DNA from: an uncultured Oribacterium sp.
GTDB lineage: Bacteria > Bacillota > Clostridia > Lachnospirales > Lachnospiraceae
Reading direction: 5' to 3'
Length of the DNA stretch: 8,318 nt
Assembly: GCA_938030845.1 (NCBI GenBank)
Contig: CALHIC010000294.1
Span: forward strand, 1-8,318
A program made the translations under genes and the position numbers. The number at the start of each line of letters is the position of its first letter. Positions within the stretch are counted from its first letter, which is position 1. Shown here in pieces: positions 1 through 5,911 of the stretch. The notes under the pieces are model-generated. The model was given only the letters and a program-made list of their open reading frames with translations, searched no databases and was not told the DNA's origin.

Positions 1-84
1 AGATTTTTCAAACTAAATGATATATAATGCATCAAGTGAAGACTATGAAACAAGATGAATTTTAGAATTATAGTGTTCCGCTTC

Positions 85-216
85 AATGTTTAAGTAAACA
101 TTCGCATAAATATCGAAATGGATATAGAAATGAATGTCGAAATGAATACCGAAATGAATATCGAAATGAATATCGAAATGAATATCCCTGCAAATATCTA
201 AATGGATATCCGGGAA
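85..216. repeat. 12-bp tandem repeat array, about 9 clear and 2 degenerate copies
   Basis: The unit is AATATCGAAATG. Exact or near copies start at 109, 121, 133, 145, 157, 169 and 193. The copies at 181 and 205 are more diverged, and those at 85 and 97 are degenerate. Three copies (109, 157, 169) are identical. The unit length is a multiple of three and lacks stops in some frames, so both strands stay open: the minus strand reads repeats of His-Phe-Asp-Ile and the + strand reads repeats of Glu-Tyr-Arg-Asn. Changes between copies include both silent and amino-acid-changing ones in either frame, so they do not point to a coding role. No spacers separate the copies, so it is not a CRISPR array. 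Confidence 0.9.
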
Positions 217-229
217 AAACATAAATTTT

Positions 230-262
230 AAGAAGATGACTTTTTGCTCATCTTCTTTTTTT
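230..262 (+). terminator. Rho-independent terminator upstream of the dcw cluster
   Basis: A perfect 10-bp stem pairs AAGAAGATGA (230-239) with TCATCTTCTT (248-257) around an 8-base loop, followed by five T residues (258-262). The stem is AU-rich but long. On the other strand the stem is followed by AAAATTTAT rather than a T tract, so it is oriented for + strand transcription. It would end transcripts arriving from the left, from an upstream gene or from a promoter near base 25, and so insulate the mraZ promoter about 180 bases downstream. Confidence 0.8.
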
Positions 263-441
263 ATGCTTTTTTGACATGACTGCTTCTTTCCATCTGGACT
301 TTTTCGAGAGCATAGAGTGGAGAAAGCTTTGTATTTAGGGCTTTTCTTCACGATTTTATGCATTTTACTATTTAGAGATTTTTCTTCTTTGTTCTTTCGA
401 AAAAACAGGGGAAGGAAGTGGGAAAATTCTAGTATCTTGTC

Positions 442-473
442 TTGCCATTTCCCTGAAAACTCGGTATTATAAT
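442..473 (+). promoter_or_regulatory. Probable sigma-A promoter of mraZ and the dcw operon
   Basis: TTGCCA at 442-447 is a 5/6 match to the -35 consensus. A 17-base spacer leads to TATTAT at 465-470, a 5/6 match to the -10 consensus. A perfect TATAAT overlaps it at 468-473 but would sit 20 bases from the -35. Transcription would start at about 477-480, which gives mraZ a leader of only about 30 bases and places the MraZ boxes at the start site. The assignment is inferred from sequence. Confidence 0.7.
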
Positions 474-475
474 GG

Positions 476-505
476 AGAAGTGGGAAAAAGTGGGAGAAAG
501 TGGTA
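476..505 (+). promoter_or_regulatory. MraZ operator: three direct repeats with 10-bp period
   Basis: TGGGA occurs at 481-485 and 491-495 and TGGTA at 501-505, separated by exactly five bases each time (AAAAG and GAAAG). Seen as 10-bp units, the consensus is RAAAGTGGGA. MraZ is known to bind TGGGN repeats with 5-base gaps upstream of its own gene in E. coli, and AAAGTG-type repeats in mycoplasmas. The array here fits both patterns. It lies just downstream of the -10 element and ends four bases before the mraZ ATG, so bound MraZ could block promoter clearance and perhaps translation. A single further TGGGA lies at 419-423, out of the array. Autoregulation is inferred from this arrangement. Confidence 0.8.
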
Positions 506-508
506 AGT

Positions 509-934
509 ATGTTTACGGGAGAGTATCATTTAAATTTAGATACTAAGGGTAGGATGATGATTCCTGCCAAGTTCCGTGAGGATGGTTATAGCGAATTTTT
601 CCTAACCCGTTCATTAGATGGCTGTCTTTCCCTCTACGCGATTCCGGAATGGAAGAAGTTGGAGGAAAAGCTACAGGCTTTGCCCATGACCAGTGAAAAG
701 GCGAGAAAGTTAAAGCGTTATATTCTGGGTAGTGCAGTGTCGGTGGAGTGTGATAAACAGGGACGTATCCTCATTCCACAGGTCTTACGGGACAAGGCGG
801 AATTGGAAAAAGATGTGATGCTTCTGGGTGTGGGGGACTATGCGGAAATCTGGTCTTCCGAGAGCTATGAAGAGAAGAATGATTTTTCCGATACGGAAGA
901 GTTGGCTAAAGACATGGAAGGCATGGGCATATAA
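509..934 (+). CDS. mraZ: MraZ, transcriptional regulator of the dcw cluster
   Basis: DNA-binding protein of the MraZ family, 141 residues, the usual size. It is built from two AbrB/SpoVT-like halves, each with the family DxxxR signature: DTKGR at residues 11-15 and DKQGR at 82-86, each followed by a (M/L)IP stretch. Known family members form ring-like oligomers that bind the repeats upstream of their own gene. The start is placed at ATG 509 because the protein then begins MFTGEY, as family members do. A GTG at 500 would add three residues but lies across the operator repeat. The ribosome binding site is weak (GGGAG at 492-496, 12 bases from the ATG), which may keep the regulator scarce. The acidic C-terminal tail from about residue 117 looks variable. 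The stop overlaps the rsmH start by one base (TAATG), so the two are probably translationally coupled. Confidence 0.95.
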   Translation: MFTGEYHLNLDTKGRMMIPAKFREDGYSEFFLTRSLDGCLSLYAIPEWKKLEEKLQALPMTSEKARKLKRYILGSAVSVECDKQGRILIPQVLRDKAELEKDVMLLGVGDYAEIWSSESYEEKNDFSDTEELAKDMEGMGI

Positions 935-1869
935 TGGAATTTTCTCATAAAAGTATTATGGTTGAAGAATGTATGGAGGGTCTGAACATCAAGAAGGATG
1001 GCATCTACGTGGATGGCACTCTGGGTGGTGGAGGACATTCCTTCCATATTTTAGAAAGACTTGGAGAAAAGGGGCAGCTGATCGGTATTGACCAGGATGA
1101 GGATGCGATACTGGCGGCAACAGAAAGATTAAAGCCCTTTGCCAAGCAGCTTCACATCATTAGGGACAATTATGAGCATTTTCCGGAAATCCTATCTTCC
1201 CTTTCTATAGAAAAGGTGGACGGGATTCTTTTAGACTTAGGCGTTTCCAGCCATCAGTTTGATGAAGAAGAAAGAGGCTTTTCCTATCGCTTTGATGCCC
1301 CCCTGGATATGCGGATGGATCAAAGACAGGACTTTAGTGCAAAGGATTTGGTGAACAGCTACAGTGAATCCTCCTTGTTTCACATCATAAGGGACTATGG
1401 GGAAGACAAGTTTGCAAAAAATATTGCAAAGCACATTGTTTTGGCAAGACAGGAAAAACCTATTGAAACCACCAAGGAATTGGCGGAAATCATTTCCCAT
1501 GCCATTCCTATGAAGTTTCGTCTGCAGGGAGGTCATCCTGCAAAAAGAACTTTTCAAGCCATCCGTATTGCCTTGAATCGGGAACTGGAGGTTTTGGAAA
1601 ATTCTTTGAAAAGCATGATTGAAGCCTTGAATCCCGGGGGAAGGATCTGTATTATCAGCTTCCATTCTCTGGAGGACAGGATTGTAAAGCGAAGCTTCAA
1701 GGAAGCGGAGAATCCTTGCATTTGCCCGCCGGACTTTCCGGTGTGTACCTGCGGGAGAAAAAGTTTGGGCAAGGTCATCAGTAGAAAAGCCATTTGTCCA
1801 AGTGAAGAGGAAATGGAAGAAAATCCCAGAGCGAAAAGTGCGAAGCTGAGGATTTTTGAAAGAGCATAA
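934..1869 (+). CDS. rsmH: RsmH, 16S rRNA (cytosine-1402-N4)-methyltransferase
   Basis: SAM-dependent methyltransferase (also called MraW) that makes the N4-methyl group of m4Cm1402 in the decoding centre of 16S rRNA. Length 311 is typical. Visible motifs in order: the SAM-binding glycine loop GTLGGGGHS (28-36) with an acidic residue after the next strand (D53), the family hallmark [12 protein letters not shown] (99-110) followed by [16 protein letters not shown] (114-129), [17 protein letters not shown] (200-216), SFHSLEDR (242-249), a CxC-x6-CxC cysteine cluster (262-273), and the C-terminal PRAKSAKLR signature. It starts on the last base of the mraZ stop codon, with GGAAGG at 916-921 as a distant ribosome binding site, so coupling to mraZ translation is likely. 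It is followed by an 88-base gap before ftsL. Confidence 0.97.
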   Translation: MEFSHKSIMVEECMEGLNIKKDGIYVDGTLGGGGHSFHILERLGEKGQLIGIDQDEDAILAATERLKPFAKQLHIIRDNYEHFPEILSSLSIEKVDGILLDLGVSSHQFDEEERGFSYRFDAPLDMRMDQRQDFSAKDLVNSYSESSLFHIIRDYGEDKFAKNIAKHIVLARQEKPIETTKELAEIISHAIPMKFRLQGGHPAKRTFQAIRIALNRELEVLENSLKSMIEALNPGGRICIISFHSLEDRIVKRSFKEAENPCICPPDFPVCTCGRKSLGKVISRKAICPSEEEMEENPRAKSAKLRIFERA

Positions 1870-1947
1870 AGGAGTCAGAAATTGTCCGGCTGTACAAGAT
1901 ATTGGAAAAGTTGCGCAGAGGGCATGAAGATATTTTCGGGGGAATAA
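1868..1947 (+). CDS. Possible 21-residue leader peptide before ftsL
   Basis: AAAGGAG (1868-1874) lies seven bases before TTG at 1882, an ideal Shine-Dalgarno distance. From this TTG a frame of 21 codons ends at TAA 1945-1947, whose last two bases are the first two of the ribosome binding site of the next gene (AAAGGGGAG, 1946-1954). An internal ATG at 1924 is in the same frame. The peptide has two cysteines and no recognised motif. If translated, a ribosome stopping here would sit on the ftsL start region, so the frame could act in coupling rather than through its product. The coding part is 1882-1947; the interval given includes the binding site. It may simply be a chance short frame. Confidence 0.2.
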
Positions 1948-1957
1948 AGGGGAGTAT

Positions 1958-2515
1958 ATGAAGAAAAGGGGAGAGAGGAGACAGCTGCAATATGTGCAAG
2001 GAAGCTTGGCCGTGAAAGAGCAGTATCTCCCAAAGAAGCGAGTAGAAAAGAAAAAAATAGAGAAAAAGCAGGAGCAGAGAAAGAAAAGAGCTGCTTCCGG
2101 CATGGAAAGGCGGGTCTTACAGGAAAGAGCAAAGATTCTTCGGGAAAGAGAGAAGAATCACATTTTGCAGCAGGAAAGACTGAAGGAAAAAACCTCTGCC
2201 AATCTGTTTTTGGTATTTTGCGTTACCGCAATGATGTTTGTGATGGGCGGTTTATGCTTTCATTACATTCAGTTGCAGACGGAGGTGAATACCAGAATTC
2301 GAAAAATCGAGGTAGAGAAAACCCGCTTGGATAAGCTGCGGCAGAAAAATGATGCTTTGCAGAATGCTATCAATACCAGCGTGAATCCGGAAGAGGTCTA
2401 TGAAATTGCCACCAAGGAACTGGGGATGGTATATCCGGGGGAAAATCAGGTAATAGAGTATAAAAAGTCGGAAAGTGAGTACGTAAGGCAGTATGAAAAC
2501 ATCCCCAAATCCTGA
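1958..2515 (+). CDS. ftsL: FtsL-like septum formation protein (FtsL/DivIC family)
   Basis: Small bitopic membrane protein of the division machinery, 185 residues. It has a long, strongly basic cytoplasmic part (about 1-80, with K/R-rich runs at 25-45), one membrane segment (about 81-103), an extracytoplasmic leucine-zipper-like coiled coil (about 105-139), and the family end motif NPEEVYEIATKELGM (143-157) followed by VYPGENQVIEY. Known family members pair with DivIC/FtsB and FtsQ/DivIB and activate FtsW-FtsI. The start ATG is fixed by an in-frame stop at 1925-1927 and by AAAGGGGAG (1946-1954), although the spacing of three bases is short. The basic N-terminus is longer than the roughly 30-50 residues of classical FtsL proteins. 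The 3' end overlaps ftsI by 23 bases. Family membership rests on topology, motif and position, since FtsL sequences are poorly conserved; a DivIC-like role cannot be excluded. Confidence 0.85.
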   Translation: MKKRGERRQLQYVQGSLAVKEQYLPKKRVEKKKIEKKQEQRKKRAASGMERRVLQERAKILREREKNHILQQERLKEKTSANLFLVFCVTAMMFVMGGLCFHYIQLQTEVNTRIRKIEVEKTRLDKLRQKNDALQNAINTSVNPEEVYEIATKELGMVYPGENQVIEYKKSESEYVRQYENIPKS

Positions 2516-4787
2516 AGCTGAACAGAGAAGAAGACGGCAGACGAAAATTCTGCCGTTTTATATGCAAGAAAAACTGATTATCGGTTTTTGCTTTTTTCTG
2601 ATTCTCTTTCTTTTATTGACCTTTGCCCTGTTTCAGATTGTGCGAAACAACAACGAGGCTTTTAACAGAAAAGTATTAAGACAAAGGCAAACCCAATATG
2701 GTTCCAAGGTACTTCCTGCCAAAAGGGGAGACATCATGGATAGAAACGGGACGATTCTGGCCACCAGTCAGAAGGTTTACAATCTGATTGTGGATGCCAG
2801 AACCATGACTTCTTATCAGGACAAGCGTTATGAGGAAGCCAGCTTAAAGGCGGTGGAGGAGTTTTTCAAAGAGGATGCGGGAGAGCTTAGGGCTTATATT
2901 GCCAAGCAGGATGCTTTGCCGGACGGAAAAAAGAGTGCCTACTATAAGTATAAAAAAAGGCTGTCCTATGAAGAGCGGACGGCATTTTTGGACTATATAG
3001 ACGAGCAAAATAAGCAGTATAAAAAAGATGGAAAGAAAGACCGGATTAAGGGTCTGGATTTTGAAGAAGAGTATAGAAGATATTATCCTTATAAAAATTT
3101 GGCTTGTAATATCATCGGCTTTACCACGGATGACGGGGAAAGCGGACAGGCCGGGGTAGAGCAGTTTTATAATAAAAGCCTTATCGGTACAAACGGAAGA
3201 ACCTATGGATATCTGGATTCCGATACGAAGCTCCAATCCGTGATTCGGGAAGCCACCGACGGAAACAGTCTGGTTACCACCATCAACTACAACATTCAGA
3301 GGACGGTGGAAAAATATTTGCAGGAATGGCAAACCCAGGATGTAGGCTCCAAGGTGGCTTCCGCCATTGTTATGGATCCGAAAACCGGAGAAATCCTGGC
3401 TATGGCCAGCACTAAGCAGTACGACTTAAATGAGCCGAGAAAGCTGGATGAAACGGAATATCCGGAGAGTCTTCTTTTGGAGCTTGGAAAAAAAGAAGCC
3501 CAAATCGTATATAAAAGAGAGCATGAAAACAAAAGTATATCTACAGATGAGGTGGGGCAGTACTTTACCCAGGAGGAGCTTCTTTCCTATGGAAGGCAGG
3601 CGGCCTGGAATGAGGTCTGGCGAAACCCCGTGATTTCCGACACCTATGAGCCCGGTTCTACGGTGAAGCCCTTTACGATAGCAGGAGCTTTGGAGGAATC
3701 CGTTATTAAGCCGAAAACCACCTTTACCTGTGACGGAAAGGTGACATTAAGTGACGGTGTTCACACCTGGAACATTCGTTGTCATAAGCGAGACGGACAT
3801 GGAACACTGGATGCGGAACAGGCTTTGATGCAATCCTGTAACGTTTATATGATGAATACTGCCTTTGCAGAGGGGGCGGAAACTTTCGTAAAGTACCAGC
3901 ATGTATTCGGCTTTGGAGATAAAACCACCGTTGATCTTCCGGGAGAGGCGGATACTGCCTCTTTGGTTTATACGGCGGATACCTTGGGAAAGACCACACT
4001 GGCCACCAATTCCTTCGGACAAAACTTTAACGTTACCATGATTCAGATGGCTTCCGCGTTTTGCAGTGTCATCAATGGAGGATCTTATTACAGACCTCAT
4101 GTGGTAAAGCAGATTTTAAATGCCAACGGTACGGTGATTAAGGATGTGCAACCGGAGCTGATGCGGGTTACCGTTTCCGAAGATACCAGTGCATTTTTGC
4201 GAGAGGCTTTGTTCCAGACTGTAGAGGGAGGAACCGGAAAGCCGGCACAGATTCAAGGCTATCATGTGGGGGGAAAGACCGGAACAGCTCAGAAGTTGCC
4301 AAGATCTGCGAAAAACTATCTGGTTTCCTTCTGTGGCTTTGCTCCCGTGGAGGATCCGCAGCTTTTGGTCTATGTGGTGGTGGATACACCCAATTTGGAA
4401 GGAGAGGCTCAGGCCAGCGCTTCCTTTGCCACCAAGATTGAGCAAAAGATTATGAACGATGCTTTACAGTTCTTAAATATTCAGCCTCAGGGAGAAACGG
4501 ACCCTAATGCCTCTTTGAACAAGGACTTGCAGTCGGAAGAGGGGATTTTGGGAGAGAATCAGAGCAAGGAAGAGGATGAAAATGCAGAAAACGGCAAAAA
4601 AGAAGGAGCTTCCGAAAAGTTGGAAAACAATTCTTCTGCTAAGAAAGACAGTAGCGCTTCCGATGCACAAGAGGGTAAAGTAGTCAAGCGAAGTGTAGAT
4701 ACAGACGAGAAGGCGGAAGACGAGGGAGAGGTTCCGGACGAGCTGCCAAGTACATCGGAAAGTACGGAAAGTACATCTGTAAGATAA
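2493..4787 (+). CDS. ftsI: Class B penicillin-binding protein (FtsI/PBP2B/SpoVD type)
   Basis: Peptidoglycan D,D-transpeptidase of the division septum, 764 residues. Layout: short basic cytoplasmic end (1-27), one membrane anchor (about 28-50), a dimerisation/pedestal domain (about 52-260, with RGDIMDRNGTILA at 78-90), the transpeptidase domain (about 285-655) and a hydrophilic tail (about 665-764). Catalytic motifs are complete: STVK with nucleophile S389 and K392 in YEPGSTVKPF, SCN at 448-450, and KTGTAQ at 595-600. About 70 residues separate AMASTKQYDLN from the active serine, longer than in many FtsI proteins. The tail is low complexity, rich in E, K, S and N, and has no PASTA domain. The start ATG lies inside ftsL with TAAGG at 2484-2488, four bases upstream; the 23-base overlap suggests translational coupling. 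It could be the vegetative division PBP or a SpoVD-like spore PBP; sequence alone does not decide, but it is the only PBP seen in the window. Confidence 0.93.
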   Translation: MKTSPNPEAEQRRRRQTKILPFYMQEKLIIGFCFFLILFLLLTFALFQIVRNNNEAFNRKVLRQRQTQYGSKVLPAKRGDIMDRNGTILATSQKVYNLIVDARTMTSYQDKRYEEASLKAVEEFFKEDAGELRAYIAKQDALPDGKKSAYYKYKKRLSYEERTAFLDYIDEQNKQYKKDGKKDRIKGLDFEEEYRRYYPYKNLACNIIGFTTDDGESGQAGVEQFYNKSLIGTNGRTYGYLDSDTKLQSVIREATDGNSLVTTINYNIQRTVEKYLQEWQTQDVGSKVASAIVMDPKTGEILAMASTKQYDLNEPRKLDETEYPESLLLELGKKEAQIVYKREHENKSISTDEVGQYFTQEELLSYGRQAAWNEVWRNPVISDTYEPGSTVKPFTIAGALEESVIKPKTTFTCDGKVTLSDGVHTWNIRCHKRDGHGTLDAEQALMQSCNVYMMNTAFAEGAETFVKYQHVFGFGDKTTVDLPGEADTASLVYTADTLGKTTLATNSFGQNFNVTMIQMASAFCSVINGGSYYRPHVVKQILNANGTVIKDVQPELMRVTVSEDTSAFLREALFQTVEGGTGKPAQIQGYHVGGKTGTAQKLPRSAKNYLVSFCGFAPVEDPQLLVYVVVDTPNLEGEAQASASFATKIEQKIMNDALQFLNIQPQGETDPNASLNKDLQSEEGILGENQSKEEDENAENGKKEGASEKLENNSSAKKDSSASDAQEGKVVKRSVDTDEKAEDEGEVPDELPSTSESTESTSVR

Positions 4788-4807
4788 AGAAATGAGGGGG
4801 AAGGAAA

Positions 4808-5764
4808 ATGTTTATGGAGGGAATAAGCTTAGGGATTTCCTTTTTGGTGATGCTTTTGATTTCGCCAAAGGGAATCAAGCTTCTGCACCAATTGAAGTTT
4901 GGACAGGAGGTTCGAGAGGACGGCCCCAATAGCCATTTGAAAAAGCAGGGCACTCCGACGATGGGAGGCATCTTGTTTCTGATTGCCATCAGTGTAGCCT
5001 GTCTTCCATTTGCAGGAACCTACCCCCATATTTTACCGGCCTACCTTTTGGGGATGGGCTTTGGGGTAGTAGGCTTTATTGATGACTACCTGAAGGTGGT
5101 AAAGCATCAGTCCGAGGGCTTTAATCCAAAGCAGAAGATGCTGTGTCAGACGATTATTTCCATCCTGTATATCTCCTATATTTTCTATTCCAAGGAATAT
5201 AGCGGAGCCTTTCGCATTCCTTTCTTCGGAAAGGAAGCTTACAGTGTGGGACTGGTTCTGTTCTTCCCGATATCCCTTTTTATTATTACGGCAACGGATA
5301 CCGGGGCCAATTTTACGGACGGCATTGACGGGCTTTGCTCTTCTGTGACCGGGGTGATTGTATTTTTCTTACTTTTGAAAAATCATCTGGGCACAGGGGA
5401 TATGGCACCCCTTATGGGGGCGGTTTTGGGCGGACTTCTGGGCTTTTTATGCTTCAATGCCTATCCTGCCAAGGTATTTATGGGAGATACCGGCTCCTTG
5501 GCTTTGGGAGGCTTCGTGGTGGCTATGGCCATTCAGCAGGAAATCGCCTTATTTATTCCGATTTTTGCCTTCATTTATTTCGTGGAAGTGCTTTCCGTGA
5601 TTATTCAGGTCAGCTACTTCAAATGGAGCCATGGAAAGAGAATTTTCAAAATGGCGCCCATACATCATCATTTTGAACTCTTGGGCTGGTCCGAGACCAA
5701 GGTGGTGACAATTTTTACCATTGTTACGATTTTGCTCTGTTTTTTCTGCTTTATGATTTTATAA
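4808..5764 (+). CDS. mraY: MraY, phospho-MurNAc-pentapeptide translocase (lipid I synthase)
   Basis: Integral membrane enzyme that transfers phospho-MurNAc-pentapeptide from UDP to undecaprenyl phosphate to give lipid I, the first membrane step of peptidoglycan synthesis. Length 318 with about ten hydrophobic segments is typical. Signature motifs are present: GTPTMGG (48-54), the DDY pair (92-94) in GFIDDYLK, NFTDGIDGL (168-176), FMGDTGSLALGG (224-235), and the HHH motif (286-288) in KMAPIHHHFE. The start ATG at 4808 follows GAGGGGGAAGG (4794-4804), and a second in-frame ATG at 4814 is possible. The gene begins 20 bases after the ftsI stop. In B. subtilis and E. coli, murE (and in E. coli murF) lie between the PBP gene and mraY; here they do not. 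Confidence 0.97.
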   Translation: MFMEGISLGISFLVMLLISPKGIKLLHQLKFGQEVREDGPNSHLKKQGTPTMGGILFLIAISVACLPFAGTYPHILPAYLLGMGFGVVGFIDDYLKVVKHQSEGFNPKQKMLCQTIISILYISYIFYSKEYSGAFRIPFFGKEAYSVGLVLFFPISLFIITATDTGANFTDGIDGLCSSVTGVIVFFLLLKNHLGTGDMAPLMGAVLGGLLGFLCFNAYPAKVFMGDTGSLALGGFVVAMAIQQEIALFIPIFAFIYFVEVLSVIIQVSYFKWSHGKRIFKMAPIHHHFELLGWSETKVVTIFTIVTILLCFFCFMIL

Positions 5765-5911
5765 AAAAAAGAAAGAGTAAAAAAGAAAGAGCGGAAAAAG
5801 CGCAAGAAAAATTTAGGGAAATAAATTTGCAGGCCTAAAGGGGAGAAGATAGGGCTTTGCAGAACTTACAAGCACAGGGAAAGGGATTTCAAAGAGGTTA
5901 AAGGGACGAAG
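5765..5911 (+). other. Purine-rich gap between mraY and murD
   Basis: This 147-base interval is the longest gap inside the cluster. Its first 55 or so bases are almost entirely A and G on the + strand and contain a 13-base direct repeat, AAAAAAGAAAGAG, at 5765-5777 and 5779-5791. No open frame with a usable start, no stable hairpin with a T tract and no good promoter were found. The end carries the murD ribosome binding site (AAAGGGA at about 5900-5906, five bases from the ATG, with AGAGG just upstream). Confidence 0.5.

Larger units (their letters stand above)
1..508. other. Non-coding region upstream of the dcw cluster
   Basis: No convincing gene was found in this stretch of about 500 bases. 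The + strand has stops in all frames over the first 65 or so bases, so any upstream gene ends before the window. From left to right it holds an isolated TATAAT at 23-28, a 12-bp tandem repeat array (about 85-216), a terminator hairpin (230-262), an AT-rich segment with nothing recognisable (about 263-441), the mraZ promoter (442-473) and the MraZ box array (476-505). A 106-codon minus-strand frame (43-363) is judged spurious: it is kept open by the repeat array, runs through the terminator and has no clear ribosome binding site. Confidence 0.7.

Noticed and set aside
85..216. CRISPR-like array
   Set aside because: Units are 12 bases and directly adjacent with no spacers; no cas-like genes are in the window.
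271..300. TTGACA at 271-276 as a -35 element
   Set aside because: No acceptable -10 hexamer occurs 16-18 bases downstream.
43..363. Minus-strand frame of 106 codons with repeated His-Phe-Asp-Ile
   Set aside because: Kept open by the 12-bp array, whose length is a multiple of three; it runs through the terminator hairpin, has no clear ribosome binding site and matches no family I know. Substitutions between repeats do not favour silent changes.
500..508. GTG at 500 as the mraZ start
   Set aside because: It overlaps the third MraZ box and adds three residues absent from the usual MraZ start (MF.GEY); ATG 509 fits the family.
1237..2103. Long minus-strand frame of 288 codons opposite rsmH and ftsL
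   Set aside because: It lies antisense to a clear rsmH and the start of ftsL, has a biased composition rich in F, S and C, and shows no domain; it is a mirror of the real genes.
2844..3332. Minus-strand frame of 162 codons opposite ftsI
   Set aside because: Antisense to conserved PBP coding sequence, with no ribosome binding site or recognisable domain.
5791..5804. GCGGAAAAAGCGC as a terminator hairpin after mraY
   Set aside because: Only about three base pairs can form and no T tract follows.
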